Shown piece after piece: positions 44,411-53,947 of a DNA stretch of 64,000 nucleotides. The translations under genes and the position numbers were made by a program. How positions within the stretch are numbered: the first letter of the stretch is position 1; each line of letters begins with the position of its first letter. Under the pieces are notes generated by a model. The model had not been told where the DNA came from. It made no database searches and saw only the letters and a list, made by a program, of their open reading frames with translations. Location: NCBI RefSeq assembly GCF_002934445.1, contig NZ_PTJE01000006.1, positions 62,001 to 126,000 on the forward strand, given 5' to 3'. The stretch is from Nonlabens xylanidelens (lineage in GTDB: Bacteria; Bacteroidota; Bacteroidia; Flavobacteriales; Flavobacteriaceae).

Positions 44411-45517
44411 ATGCCTCAAGAATTTGATTCTTTAGAAAAATTAGTTCGTCAAGATCCTGTCTTTGGTCAGGTATCGTTTGACGGTCACGAGCAAATCGTT
44501 TTTTGTAACGACAAAGATACAGGACTGAAAGCCATTATCGGTATTCATAATACAGTATTAGGTCCTGCATTAGGCGGTACACGTATGTGGCAATATGAAA
44601 ATGAATGGGCTGCCCTTAATGACGTTTTAAGACTTTCTAGAGGTATGACCTTTAAAAGTGCCATTACTGGATTAAATCTAGGTGGAGGAAAAGCCGTTAT
44701 TATAGGTGATGCAAAAACTCAAAAAACACCTGAGTTAATGCGCAAATTTGGTGAATTTGTACATTCATTAAGCGGTCGTTACATCACTGCCGAAGATGTA
44801 GGTATGGCTACCGAAGATATGGATACAGTACGTGAGGTAACGCCTTATGTAACCGGTATATCTCAAGAAAAAGGTGGTGCAGGAAATCCTTCTCCTATTA
44901 CAGCATACGGTGTTTTTATGGGTATGAAAGCAGCTGCACAGTTTAAGTACGGCAGCGATGTGCTAGAAGATAAAAAAATCTATGTAGAAGGAATAGGTAA
45001 CGTAGGTGAGACTCTAGTAGAATATCTAACACAAGAAGGTGCTGACGTAGTTGTTTCTGATATTAATCAAGACAGACTAGAAGAAGTAAGAGATAAATAT
45101 GGTGTGACTATTTATGGAGGTAACGATTTACATGCAGAGCAAATGGATATTTATGCTCCATGTGCATTAGGTGCGACTATAAATGACACTTCTATAAATA
45201 AATTACAAGCATCTATTATTGCTGGTGCCGCAAATAATCAACTTGCAGATGAGGTAAAGCATGGTATGCTACTTCAAAACAAAGGAATTGTTTATGCTCC
45301 AGACTTTTTAATTAATGCAGGAGGGATTATAAATGTTTATGCAGAGTTAGAGGGGTATGACCGTTCTGAAATCATGAGAAAAACTGAAAATATTTATACG
45401 ACTACTATAGAAATTTTAAATCGTGCCAAAGAAACTGGCGTGAGTACTCATAAAGCAGCTTTAGAGATCGCACAAGCTCGTATTGCAGCTAGAAAACAAG
45501 AGCAGCTAGTTTACTAG
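44411..45517 (+). CDS. Leu/Phe/Val/Glu dehydrogenase (leucine dehydrogenase type)
   Basis: A 368-residue NAD(P)-dependent amino-acid dehydrogenase. The dimerisation domain has GPALGGTRMW and GLNLGGGKAVI with the catalytic Lys. The Rossmann domain has VEGIGNVGETLVEYL. The lengths and motifs match leucine/valine dehydrogenase, which deaminates branched-chain amino acids to keto acids. Nearby nusB is transcribed separately. Confidence 0.9.
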   Translation: MPQEFDSLEKLVRQDPVFGQVSFDGHEQIVFCNDKDTGLKAIIGIHNTVLGPALGGTRMWQYENEWAALNDVLRLSRGMTFKSAITGLNLGGGKAVIIGDAKTQKTPELMRKFGEFVHSLSGRYITAEDVGMATEDMDTVREVTPYVTGISQEKGGAGNPSPITAYGVFMGMKAAAQFKYGSDVLEDKKIYVEGIGNVGETLVEYLTQEGADVVVSDINQDRLEEVRDKYGVTIYGGNDLHAEQMDIYAPCALGATINDTSINKLQASIIAGAANNQLADEVKHGMLLQNKGIVYAPDFLINAGGIINVYAELEGYDRSEIMRKTENIYTTTIEILNRAKETGVSTHKAALEIAQARIAARKQEQLVY

Positions 45518-45532
45518 TTCACTTTAAAACAG

Positions 45533-45540
45533 TATTTTTG
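45533..45540 (+). promoter_or_regulatory. -7 box TATTTTTG for nusB
   Basis: It matches TAnnTTTG and lies about 105 bp before the nusB start, so the leader would contain the palindrome at 45586. Confidence 0.45.
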
Positions 45541-45585
45541 CCTCGTTTTTAGAAGTAGAAACGAGGTTAATAGTTATTATAATTC

Positions 45586-45601
45586 CGCTTTCGCGAAAGC
45601 T
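45586..45601. repeat. 16-bp palindrome (1 mismatch) in the nusB leader
   Basis: CGCTTTCGCGAAAGC plus a mismatched last base, between the promoter and the nusB start. Confidence 0.85.
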
Positions 45602-45644
45602 AACTTAAACAATAGCTCGCTAGAGTAATAAATAAAACGTTCTT

Positions 45645-46583
45645 ATGCTTACCAGAAGACAATTGCGCATCAAAGTAATGCAAGCAGTTTTTTCTTTTCA
45701 ACGTCAAAATACAGACGATTTAAAAGACCTTGAAAAGTTTATCAACACTAGTATGACGCAATCATACACGCTGTTTTTATACATGGCGCAACTGCTGGTT
45801 AAAATCCATGAAGAAGCTGTAGAAAGACATGGAAAAAAGCAAAGAAGATTGCTTTCTTCTAATGTAGAAGAAAATCCATCAAGACACTTTATTGATAATA
45901 AAATTTTATTACAATTAAGAGAGAGCGAGGCGCTTAAAGATGCGTTACAACAACGTGATCTAGATCCATGGCATCTAGATTCTAAGTATGTAGAAAATCT
46001 TTATTTCAAAATTCAAGAAAGCAAGACCTTTGTCGTTTATTCTATGGATGAAGAGCCTTCACTTAAAAAGGATCTAAAATTCTTAACCTACATCTACGAA
46101 GATATTATCGCACCTAGTGATGAGTTGCTAGATTACCTAGAAGACATTAACATCACATGGACCGATGATTTTCCACTAGTTAATTCTACCATGATTCAAT
46201 TTATGCGTAAGATTAAACCTTTAAAGGAAGTTGTATTACCACCTTTATTTAAAGATCAAGAAGACGCAAAGTTTACTATGAATCTTTTTAGAAAGACATT
46301 ATTAAACATTAATGAACTATCTGCTCGTATAGAAGGTAAAACACCTAACTGGGATAAAGAACGTATCGCTCAAATAGATATGGTGCTGATTATGATGGCA
46401 CAAGCAGAGTTTTTATACTTCTCAGACATACCGGTTAAGGTTACTATCAATGAATATCTTGAGATAGCTAAAGATTATAGTACTCCTAAAAGTGCCAATT
46501 TTATCAACGGTATTCTAGATAATTTACTCAAGGAATTTGAGAAAAATGATCAGCTACATAAAATGGGAAGAGGTTTAATGTAA
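45645..46583 (+). CDS. nusB: Transcription antitermination factor NusB (long form)
   Basis: A 312-residue NusB. It starts MLTRRQLRIKVMQAVFSFQ and the C-terminal half carries the RNA/S10-binding helices (WDKERIAQIDMVLIMMAQAEFLYFSDIPVKVTINEYLEIAKDY, then FINGILDNLLKEF). It is about twice the E. coli length, with an inserted helical region around residues 40-210; this long form is known in Bacteroidetes. It helps elongation of rRNA operons as part of the Nus complex. Confidence 0.93.
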   Translation: MLTRRQLRIKVMQAVFSFQRQNTDDLKDLEKFINTSMTQSYTLFLYMAQLLVKIHEEAVERHGKKQRRLLSSNVEENPSRHFIDNKILLQLRESEALKDALQQRDLDPWHLDSKYVENLYFKIQESKTFVVYSMDEEPSLKKDLKFLTYIYEDIIAPSDELLDYLEDINITWTDDFPLVNSTMIQFMRKIKPLKEVVLPPLFKDQEDAKFTMNLFRKTLLNINELSARIEGKTPNWDKERIAQIDMVLIMMAQAEFLYFSDIPVKVTINEYLEIAKDYSTPKSANFINGILDNLLKEFEKNDQLHKMGRGLM

Positions 46584-46622
46584 GGTTAAGTTAATAGCGT
46601 TGGATTAAAACATGTTTTTAAT

Positions 46623-46630
46623 TACATTTG
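46623..46630 (+). promoter_or_regulatory. -7 box TACATTTG for the DUF1573 gene
   Basis: It matches TAnnTTTG, 33 bp before the ATG at 46664. Confidence 0.5.
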
Positions 46631-46663
46631 CTTTACATTTTTTAGAAATTATTAAAATAAAAC

Positions 46664-47140
46664 ATGATGAAAAAATTAGTTTTGATGGTAGCTGCTGTAG
46701 CTACAATGGCTTTAACTAGCTGTAACGAAAAAGCACAATCTGCAACAATCGATGAAGCAAACCTTACTGCTGCAGCTGCAAGTAAAGAAGTTGCTGGTGA
46801 CTATCCAGAAATGACTTTTGCTGAAACTGAATTTGATTTTGGTACTGTAGAAGAAGGTGCTGTAGTTGAGCATGAATATAAGTTTACAAACACAGGAAGT
46901 GCTCCACTTATCGTTGTAAACGCAAAAGGATCTTGTGGTTGTACAGTTCCTACTTGGTCTAAAGAGCCTATCGCTCCTGGTGCTGAAGGTACTATGCTAG
47001 TGAAATTTAACACTAACGGTAAGCCTAACGCACAGACTAAAACAGTTACTATTAAGGCAAATACAGAATCTGGTACTGAGTCTATCCGTATTAAAGGTTT
47101 TGTAAATCCTAAGGCTAAGGCTGGCGCGCCTAACGCATAA
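46664..47140 (+). CDS. DUF1573 lipoprotein
   Basis: A 158-residue lipoprotein with signal KLVLMVAAVATMALTSC (lipobox LTSC) and the DUF1573 domain: FDFGTVEEGAVVEHEYKFTNTGSAPLIV, SCGCTVP, IAPGAEGTMLVKFNT. This is an immunoglobulin-like fold common in Bacteroidetes envelopes. Either ATG of the leading pair (46664 or 46667) could be used. yajC follows after 12 bp on the same strand, so the two are likely co-transcribed. Confidence 0.9.
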   Translation: MMKKLVLMVAAVATMALTSCNEKAQSATIDEANLTAAAASKEVAGDYPEMTFAETEFDFGTVEEGAVVEHEYKFTNTGSAPLIVVNAKGSCGCTVPTWSKEPIAPGAEGTMLVKFNTNGKPNAQTKTVTIKANTESGTESIRIKGFVNPKAKAGAPNA

Positions 47141-47152
47141 GGATTTTTTATT

Positions 47153-47455
47153 ATGGACATGAATACCATTATAAACTTTGCGCCTTACCTGCTTATCATC
47201 GGAGTGTTCTACTTTTTGATCATGCGACCACAAGCACAAAAGCGTAAAGAAGAAAAAACTTTTGCAGAATCACTTAAAGTGGGTACCAAAGTAATTACTA
47301 CTAGCGGTATACACGGTAAAGTAAATCAAATTAATCCTGAAAAAGGAACCGTTTTGATTGAAACAGGTGCTGGTAAAATTACTTTTGAAAGATCTGCAAT
47401 ATCTGTAGAGCTGACAAAGAAATTATCTGAGACAGTGATTACTAAAGAAAATTAA
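47153..47455 (+). CDS. yajC: Preprotein translocase subunit YajC
   Basis: A 100-residue protein with one N-terminal helix (YLLIIGVFYFLIMRPQAQKRK) and the SH3-like domain TKVITTSGIHGKVNQI. It is an accessory subunit of the SecDF-YajC complex. Follows DUF1573 and precedes a terminator. Confidence 0.93.
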   Translation: MDMNTIINFAPYLLIIGVFYFLIMRPQAQKRKEEKTFAESLKVGTKVITTSGIHGKVNQINPEKGTVLIETGAGKITFERSAISVELTKKLSETVITKEN

Positions 47456-47476
47456 GAACAGTTTATGTTCATTTAT

Positions 47477-47507
47477 AAAACCCTTGAGAGATCAAGGGTT
47501 TTTTTTT
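47477..47507 (+). terminator. Terminator after yajC
   Basis: AACCCTTGA (47479-47487) pairs with TCAAGGGTT (47492-47500) around GAGA, followed by a long T-run. Confidence 0.92.
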
Positions 47508-47536
47508 GTGTCTCGTTTTAATTAAATTATTTGTGT

Positions 47537-48025
47537 TTATCCATTCCAGGTAACTCCTTCCATCTTCCATCTTCCATCTTCAGCGACATCTTTTAAAGTT
47601 TTATTGCGTTGTTCTAAAAGACGCGTCATATAGTTTTTTAGAAATAGAGTATCCGCTAGTTTACCTAGAATACCTAATGGTGAGGTGTAATTGAATATAT
47701 CCTTCATGAGTGTAGAGCCATCTTCTTGTTGCTCAAAAAAATGTTCATGTTTAAAATGCTTGAAGGCTCCTTTTACCAGCTGGTCTGCAAAATAATTGTG
47801 CGGTTCTACATCTGTAATTAAACTAGTCAGTTCTTGAGTAAACCCTAAGTGCTTTGCTCTCCAGGTAACAGTTTCTCCCTTTTCTACAAGACCAGTCGTT
47901 CTTCCTGCAATGGCTTTTTCATTTGTATGTTCTAGCGATAACATATGCAAGTCTATACTTCTAGCTAGATCAAAAACCAGTTCAATAGGAGCGTTAATAT
48001 GAGTTTTTAAAAGAAGTTGTGGCAT
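47537..48025 (-). CDS. SRPBCC-family protein
   Basis: A 162-residue START-like (SRPBCC) ligand-binding protein. INAPIELVFDLARSIDLHM begins the fold; TWRAKHLGFTQELTS, KDIFNYTSPLG and a long C-terminal helix complete it. No signal peptide. Proteins like this bind hydrophobic ligands; the ligand is unknown. Confidence 0.8.
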   Translation of the reverse strand: MPQLLLKTHINAPIELVFDLARSIDLHMLSLEHTNEKAIAGRTTGLVEKGETVTWRAKHLGFTQELTSLITDVEPHNYFADQLVKGAFKHFKHEHFFEQQEDGSTLMKDIFNYTSPLGILGKLADTLFLKNYMTRLLEQRNKTLKDVAEDGRWKMEGVTWNG

Positions 48026-48055
48026 GCTTAAATGAATAGTTTTACTGAATATAAT

Positions 48056-48081
48056 AAAAGCGAACTGTAAAGTTCGCTTTT
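48056..48081 (-). terminator. Terminator downstream of the outer-membrane protein gene
   Basis: AAAAGCGAACT (48056-48066) pairs with AGTTCGCTTTT (48071-48081) around GTAA; for minus-strand transcripts the A-run on the left supplies the U-tract. Confidence 0.85.
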
Positions 48082-48112
48082 ATTAGAAATGATATATGTG
48101 AATGATAGCTGA

Positions 48113-48721
48113 TTAAAACCTCCAGCCAAAGTTTACGCCACCACGGCCAGTTACTTCTGGTAGATCAAAAGTTTCATTTCTGTCATCCGCAATTCCGAAA
48201 TTACGACCTATACCAAAACCTACGTCGATTAAAAAACCGCTATCGCTTACCCATTTCCATCCTATACCGACTCCTATCGCAGCTTCAGTGTAAGATTCTG
48301 TTACGTTGCGACCGCCATTAAAATCGCTAATAAAGTATCCGTCTTCAAAGCTAAAAACTTTTACAAAACCTTCTCCGTAAAAACCTTTAGCACCATAGTC
48401 TTCTTTTGAAAAGAAGTATTGTCTGTAATAAGGTGTAATACTAAAGGTTTCATAGTAGTCAAATTTATCTTCGTTATCCAGAATACCGATGTTTAAATCT
48501 ACACCTACACCAGAATATCTACCTAATACATATTCATATCTAGGATTAATACCTAAGCCTGCTATAGCAGCAACAACATCTAGACTTACCTCATGCTTTT
48601 TAGCTTCATTGAATTTATCTAGTCGTTTCTGACTATCTGTTTGATCATCATTTTGTCCTTCTTGAGCAAAACAATTTGTAGAGATAAAAAAGATAGTTAT
48701 TATAAGCAGTAATTTTTTCAT
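48113..48721 (-). CDS. Probable outer-membrane beta-barrel protein
   Basis: A 202-residue exported protein, signal peptide ending in CFAQ. It has a charged N-terminal part and then alternating strands, VSLDVVAAIAGLGINPRYEYVLG, FSITPYYRQYFF and a last strand GGVNFGWRF, typical of an 8-stranded-type barrel in Bacteroidetes (DUF3575-like). Function unknown. Confidence 0.65.
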   Translation of the reverse strand: MKKLLLIITIFFISTNCFAQEGQNDDQTDSQKRLDKFNEAKKHEVSLDVVAAIAGLGINPRYEYVLGRYSGVGVDLNIGILDNEDKFDYYETFSITPYYRQYFFSKEDYGAKGFYGEGFVKVFSFEDGYFISDFNGGRNVTESYTEAAIGVGIGWKWVSDSGFLIDVGFGIGRNFGIADDRNETFDLPEVTGRGGVNFGWRF

Positions 48722-48863
48722 TGGTTTAGTTTTATTTTAGATACATAATGTAATTAAAGGTTGCGTTAGATTACAATATATTTTATTTGTATACACAAAT
48801 TTAATAATGAGTTGAATTCTCGTAAATGATCTAAAAAATGCCAAAAAATAAGTGTTAATGTGT

Positions 48864-49835
48864 CTAACAATCATTACATTCTCTACTCTCCATAGAAAAA
48901 GGTATTTTGACATAAGATTGTACTGGTATGCCTCTTACTTGAGCTGGTTTCCATTTTACATCCATACTGCGTAGACCTCTAATTGCCATTTCATCAGGTC
49001 CTTTACCCATTCCATTCTTTATTTTAATATCACTTACATTACCTTCTGTATCGATCATGAAAAGTATACTCATGTTAGTGCTGTAATCGTTTTTATTGAG
49101 TTCTATTAAATCATAATAATGATTTATGTGTATCTGTAACTTACGTATGAATTTTTTAGAATTCATCAAAGGTTGAGCACTTTGAGAATAGGAATCATAC
49201 GTGTAACTTTTTCCATTGTGATAGCTTTTTCCAGATTTGGGAACCCCATCTTCGTATATTTCTTCATATACTAAGGTATTGTCTTTGTACGCTTTCCATA
49301 AACCACTAGCTTTTTGGTTTTTGTAATGGCCACTCAGGCTATCTATTGCCTTACTGTCGCCTTTGTATGGACCATTAAAAACCCCATTCCCATCTTTGAT
49401 AGAGACACTACCATCTACCTCTTTTTTATATTTGTAATAACATGGTACACCTTCTTCACTAGATTTACTCAAAGCATAGTTTTCTAGTAAGTTTCCAGTG
49501 GAATCATAAACAGATTGATAACCTACTATTCGGCCACTGGAATAGGTAAGTTGCCTCATCTTATTACCATTATTGTAAAACCATTGCCAGGTACCAGTTC
49601 TATAATCTGTTCTTATTTCCAAATAACCTTTTGAAAATAACTGATCATTCTGCTTGTAATAAGTTTCCTCTTTTATTAAACCTATAGATGCATCTGCTTC
49701 TTTAATTTGATAAAAGACTGCTTCTGTAGAATCGGTTACCACTTTTCTATTGTTATCTAGCCAGCTCTTTTCTTGAGCAATGGCTACCGCAAATAGACCA
49801 AGGGTTAATACTATGGCCAATGAATATTTGATCAT
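48864..49835 (-). CDS. MORN-repeat protein with TonB C-terminal domain
   Basis: A 323-residue exported protein. Signal peptide ending in AIAQ; the middle (about 60-215) has MORN-type repeats (GTWQWFYNNGNKMRQLTYSSGRIVG, GLWKAYKDNTLVYEEIY). The C-terminal 90 residues form a TonB C-terminal domain, with LFMIDTEGNVSDIKIKNG, WKPAQVRGIPVQSYVKIPF. Without an N-terminal transmembrane anchor it may act in the periplasm rather than as a classical TonB. It lies 2 bp after pepT and is co-transcribed with it. Confidence 0.78.
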   Translation of the reverse strand: MIKYSLAIVLTLGLFAVAIAQEKSWLDNNRKVVTDSTEAVFYQIKEADASIGLIKEETYYKQNDQLFSKGYLEIRTDYRTGTWQWFYNNGNKMRQLTYSSGRIVGYQSVYDSTGNLLENYALSKSSEEGVPCYYKYKKEVDGSVSIKDGNGVFNGPYKGDSKAIDSLSGHYKNQKASGLWKAYKDNTLVYEEIYEDGVPKSGKSYHNGKSYTYDSYSQSAQPLMNSKKFIRKLQIHINHYYDLIELNKNDYSTNMSILFMIDTEGNVSDIKIKNGMGKGPDEMAIRGLRSMDVKWKPAQVRGIPVQSYVKIPFSMESRECNDC

Positions 49836-49837
49836 TT

Positions 49838-51070
49838 TTATTTCTTTTCAGCTACTAATTCTGCTATTCTTACTATCACCTCTGTAGCTTTTATCATACT
49901 CTCTACAGGAACATATTCATAAGGGCCATGGAAATTATGACCACCAGCAAAAATATTTGGACACGGTAATCCCATATAACTCAATTGAGATCCATCTGTA
50001 CCACCGCGTATAGGTTTAATAAGAGGTGTAATGCCTAGATCTTTCATTGCTTGTTCTGCAACATCTACGATATGCATTACTGGCTCTACTTTCTCACGCA
50101 TGTTGAAGTATTGATCTTTGATTTCTATACTTACTGCCTCACGATCATATTGCTCATTAAGAGTGTTTACAAGGTTTTGCATCACTTCTTTACGTGCTTC
50201 AAAATGTTCTTTATTGTGATCTCTAATGATGTACTGTAATTCTGATTTTTCTACCGCTCCTTTCATATTATGCAGGTGAAAGAATCCTTGGTATTCCTCT
50301 GTATGTTCTGGAGTTTCCATTCTAGGTAAAGAATCGATAAATTCCTGAGCTACATACATGGAGTTGATCATTTTTCCTTTGGCATATCCTGGGTGAACTA
50401 TTTTACCATAAAAAGTTACTACCGCGCCAGCAGCATTAAAATTTTCATATTCTAGTTCTCCTATCTGACTACCATCCATTGTGTAAGCCCAGTCAGCACC
50501 AAATTTCTCTACATCAAATTTATGTGCACCGCGACCTATTTCTTCATCTGGTGTAAAACCTACCTTAATAGCACCGTGTTTAATTTCTGGATTGTCCAGC
50601 ATGTGCTTCATTGCAGTCATTATTTCGGTAATTCCAGCTTTATCATCTGCCGCCAGTAGAGTAGTACCATCTGTTGTAATAATGGTCTGTCCTTTGTATT
50701 GTTTTAAATCGTCAAAATATTCTGGAGATAAAACAAGATCAGATCCTTTTAAAGGAATATCACCACCATCATATTTTTCTATAATTTGAGGTTTAACGTC
50801 CTTACCTGTAAAATCTGGAGTACTATCAAAGTGCGAGATAAAACCTATAGTAGCCGTTTCATGTTCTACATTTGATGGTAGAGTAGCCATTATATATGCA
50901 TTCTCATCTATAGTCACATCGCTCATTCCCATATCTATAAGCTCTTGATGTAATTTGCGTGCAAGATCCCACTGCTTTTCACTACTAGGAGTTGTGTCAC
51001 TATTAGGGTCTGACTCCGTATCGATGGTGATGTAACTTATGAAACGTTCTATGATTTCTTGCTTCTTCAT
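49838..51070 (-). CDS. pepT: Peptidase T (tripeptidase)
   Basis: A 410-residue M20-family tripeptidase. GFISHFDSTPDFTGKD has the first zinc His/Asp; TLLAADDKAGITEIM carries the bridging Asp; FTPDEEIGRGA has the catalytic Glu pair; GGTDGSQLSYMGLPCPNIF is the C-terminal zinc region. It removes the N-terminal residue of tripeptides in the cytoplasm. The 16-bp palindrome lies in its upstream region (51105-51120). Confidence 0.93.
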   Translation of the reverse strand: MKKQEIIERFISYITIDTESDPNSDTTPSSEKQWDLARKLHQELIDMGMSDVTIDENAYIMATLPSNVEHETATIGFISHFDSTPDFTGKDVKPQIIEKYDGGDIPLKGSDLVLSPEYFDDLKQYKGQTIITTDGTTLLAADDKAGITEIMTAMKHMLDNPEIKHGAIKVGFTPDEEIGRGAHKFDVEKFGADWAYTMDGSQIGELEYENFNAAGAVVTFYGKIVHPGYAKGKMINSMYVAQEFIDSLPRMETPEHTEEYQGFFHLHNMKGAVEKSELQYIIRDHNKEHFEARKEVMQNLVNTLNEQYDREAVSIEIKDQYFNMREKVEPVMHIVDVAEQAMKDLGITPLIKPIRGGTDGSQLSYMGLPCPNIFAGGHNFHGPYEYVPVESMIKATEVIVRIAELVAEKK

Positions 51071-51104
51071 GGCTTTTTTTTGTTGTGTAAAGATAGTTTG
51101 ATTC

Positions 51105-51120
51105 CGCTTTCGCGAAAGCG
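51105..51120. repeat. 16-bp palindrome, intergenic (upstream of pepT)
   Basis: A perfect copy with ATTCC/GGAAT symmetric flanks, 35 bp before the pepT start. Confidence 0.95.
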
Positions 51121-51197
51121 GAATTTTTCAAAAACTCTTTATATAAATATTAATTTATTGATTTGAGAATGTGATGGATAATGGGTTGTTTGCAATA

Positions 51198-51641
51198 TTA
51201 CCAGCGATTATTATAAACCGATAACGGATTATAAGATCTATGTAATCCGGTGTTTCTATTGGCTTCAAAAAAGGCAGGATTACTAGACTTAAATTTTCTA
51301 GCAAATCGATCGTTTTCTAAATACACATTTACAGCCTTGCGGTCTTTTTTAAATCTTAATCTGCCAAAATCTGTGTTTGCATTAGGTGTATAAGGCTTAG
51401 ACTCTATGGACTGTGATTCATTATAAATGGAAACCATATCGATGGTTTTTACTCCAGGAGTTATAGAAAAACCTGTGTTAGGATTAACTATATTATTGCT
51501 GTCTAGACTCAAAGTAATATTGATTTGATGCTCTGGCATTAAAAAAAGATTGAAACCTTGAAGGTTATCATTATTTAATTCCTGTCCATAATTAATGGAG
51601 CATGCGCAACAAATAATAATAAAAGAGACCCATTTATTCAT
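51198..51641 (-). CDS. Small exported protein of unknown function
   Basis: A 147-residue exported protein. The ATG at 51641 starts MNKWVSFIIICCACSINYGQ, a signal peptide; the longer frame to 51677 adds only upstream residues. The mature part is beta-rich and ends SYNPLSVYNNRW. No family is recognised. Confidence 0.6.
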   Translation of the reverse strand: MNKWVSFIIICCACSINYGQELNNDNLQGFNLFLMPEHQINITLSLDSNNIVNPNTGFSITPGVKTIDMVSIYNESQSIESKPYTPNANTDFGRLRFKKDRKAVNVYLENDRFARKFKSSNPAFFEANRNTGLHRSYNPLSVYNNRW

Positions 51642-51674
51642 AGTTTTAAAGATAGATAATGAAAAAGGATTGAG

Positions 51675-51712
51675 CAAAAAAAATCGAGTTACATTGCTGT
51701 AACTCGATTCAT
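51675..51712 (-). terminator. Terminator downstream of the T9SS type A gene
   Basis: AATCGAGTTACA (51682-51693) pairs with TGTAACTCGATT (51698-51709), 12 bp stem, TTGC loop, with an A-run on the left for the minus strand. Confidence 0.92.
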
Positions 51713-51793
51713 TTTAAAAAATCTAAAATCAATTCAGATTTCCCCTTAATTACAACTATGGAAAATTCCAATAAACCATAGCCTCATCATATT

Positions 51794-53947
51794 TTATTTT
51801 TTGATAAACTGCTTTGTTGCTATTTCTCCAGTTTCTGTCGTTACTTTAATGATATACATTCCTGTTTTTAGGTCTTGAACATTAACTTCTTCTGTTTGAG
51901 AAATCAATATTTGTTGCCCTTGTAGGTTATATACTTCTGCTTTAGCGAAAGCGTTATTTTTAACAATGATATTTATAATGTTTGTTACTGGATTGGGATA
52001 TAAGCTCATAGAGAGTTGTTCTACATCATTGATTCCTGCGGTTGCTCCGAACTCGTATGCACCCATGTCTATCGAGCTTCCTGCGATACGATTGTTACCA
52101 GTTAGGTCGTATTGTAACCATTGGTTATTATAAAGGCTGCTTAATCCGGTATCCACACTCGGAGAAGTACTTTGCAGACTGTAATCTCCATTTGCAGGAT
52201 CGACAAAAAGTGGGTCACCTGTAATCATATTAATTCCAGATATACCGTATCCATTATCTGATAATGAATTTTTTAGATCAAAATTTCTCGGTCCATCATT
52301 GAACAGTGGTGTGGTTACACTATTACCATAAAAAATACAATTGTAATAACTATATGATGCAGTAAGCTGATCGCTGTAAGTTCTAATATTTGCATTACCA
52401 TTTCCAGAATTAGGAGATGAATAAGTGTTATTTGCGACTACTGAATTTAGAAATTGCATATTTACCGCCGTTCCATTTTGACTATTAGGATTGATCCATA
52501 CAACACCTGTTGAACTCTGTCCAAATATGCTGTTTGTTAATGACGTGTTATCCACTATCAATGTATTTACAAATCGCACTGAACCATCAATAGAAATATT
52601 ATCATAAAATGCACAAACTCCACCAGTAAGGTTGTTTTTAATGATATTATTCTGACTTAGAAAAGCAGAGCCACTAGGCGATGAATTTACCGTAATTGTA
52701 CCATGACCATAGGAAATATTGTTTTCAAATACACAATTGTTGATCGTTGTAGACTTATTGATAAGGGCACCAGCTCCATTTTGATTAGCATTTACATTTG
52801 CATGTCCACCGCTTATGTATATACCGTCTATTACCGTATTTGAAGCATAGACTTTTAAAATTACACGATTGTTGTCAGACCTGTCGGCGGCGTTAAAAGC
52901 TGGAATAGCAGTGTCATTATTTTGCTGGTCGCCAGATAATCTAGTGATGTTTGTTATAAAATCACGTTCAGCAAGAGTAGTTTCAGTTCCATTAAATCCT
53001 CCATAAATATTCTTAGTGTTATTTACTGTAAAGGATTCGCTTACACCAGCTAAAGGTTTATACGTTCCTGCTGCTACCCATACATCTACAGTGTTAGCAT
53101 TATCAAGTGCATCTTGCAACTTTATATAAGCATTTGCCCAACTAGATCCATCATTTGCTCCGGTAGCATTAGCATCTACATAGAGTGGTGGTTGAACTAT
53201 AGGTGAATTTTCTGAAGCTAGTGCTGTAACCTCAACACTTGTAAGTGCACGCTCGTAATATCTAATGTCATCAAGAGATCCTGGAAATGCTCCTTGTGGT
53301 GCAACTATTAATCGAGGATCTGTTATAAATTGTGGTGCTGCTCCAGCTGTACTATTAAGCGAAACTACAGATGGGTATGATTGTAAAACACCGTCTACAT
53401 AAGTATCAAATTCTATGGTGTTACCGTTAACCTCGCTTACTAATGCAACATGATGCCATGTGTCATCAGTCAAACTGGGAATACTTGTAGTGGCAAAACC
53501 ATTTTTTTGAATTCCGTTAACGCTTCCTCTTGCATAATATTCAAACCTGCCAGGATTAGAACTGTCGCTATTATTTATTCTTATATTCAAGAAGCCAGAG
53601 CTTCCTCCTATTAAAAAAATCTGTGTTGTATTTGCTGCAAGGTCTGCGAGGTCTACTTTCATCCAGAAGCTCATAGAAATTTCTTGATTATTAACGGTCG
53701 AACCTTGTCGTGTATTGATAAAGTAATCGGAATTCATTTGGTATGCAGTGTTTGCTGTACCAACTCTGTCTATTACTGAGACCGCAGTTTGATTATTTGT
53801 AGTAAGATCTGCAGTTCCAGGTGTTACTTGATTCACTAGACTTCCGTTAGTAAATGTAAAATCCCATAATTGTCCTGTGGGGATTTGAGCATTTGCACTC
53901 ATCGTAAACAGAAAAGCGATAATTAAAAAAGGTAATGTTTTTTTCAT
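51794..53947 (-). CDS. Cell-surface protein: LamG domain, beta-helix, T9SS type A sorting domain
   Basis: A 717-residue exported protein. ATG at 53947 begins MKKTLPFLIIAFLFTMSANAQ. A LamG/concanavalin-like domain (about 20-245) has EISMSFWMKVD and DDTWHHVALVSEVNG. A right-handed beta-helix follows (about 255-620, starting YVDANATGANDGSSWANAY). The C-terminal SLYPNPVTNIINI...GMYIIKVTTETGEIATKQFIKK is the type A sorting tail. A degenerate palindrome (51938-51953) falls in this tail as AFAKA. It shares its upstream region with the exported protein at 54656-55531. Confidence 0.9.
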   Translation of the reverse strand: MKKTLPFLIIAFLFTMSANAQIPTGQLWDFTFTNGSLVNQVTPGTADLTTNNQTAVSVIDRVGTANTAYQMNSDYFINTRQGSTVNNQEISMSFWMKVDLADLAANTTQIFLIGGSSGFLNIRINNSDSSNPGRFEYYARGSVNGIQKNGFATTSIPSLTDDTWHHVALVSEVNGNTIEFDTYVDGVLQSYPSVVSLNSTAGAAPQFITDPRLIVAPQGAFPGSLDDIRYYERALTSVEVTALASENSPIVQPPLYVDANATGANDGSSWANAYIKLQDALDNANTVDVWVAAGTYKPLAGVSESFTVNNTKNIYGGFNGTETTLAERDFITNITRLSGDQQNNDTAIPAFNAADRSDNNRVILKVYASNTVIDGIYISGGHANVNANQNGAGALINKSTTINNCVFENNISYGHGTITVNSSPSGSAFLSQNNIIKNNLTGGVCAFYDNISIDGSVRFVNTLIVDNTSLTNSIFGQSSTGVVWINPNSQNGTAVNMQFLNSVVANNTYSSPNSGNGNANIRTYSDQLTASYSYYNCIFYGNSVTTPLFNDGPRNFDLKNSLSDNGYGISGINMITGDPLFVDPANGDYSLQSTSPSVDTGLSSLYNNQWLQYDLTGNNRIAGSSIDMGAYEFGATAGINDVEQLSMSLYPNPVTNIINIIVKNNAFAKAEVYNLQGQQILISQTEEVNVQDLKTGMYIIKVTTETGEIATKQFIKK
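51938..51953. repeat. 16-bp palindrome (2 mismatches), inside the T9SS tail
   Basis: TGCTTTAGCGAAAGCG; read on the coding strand as AFAKA, as in three of the exact copies. Confidence 0.7.
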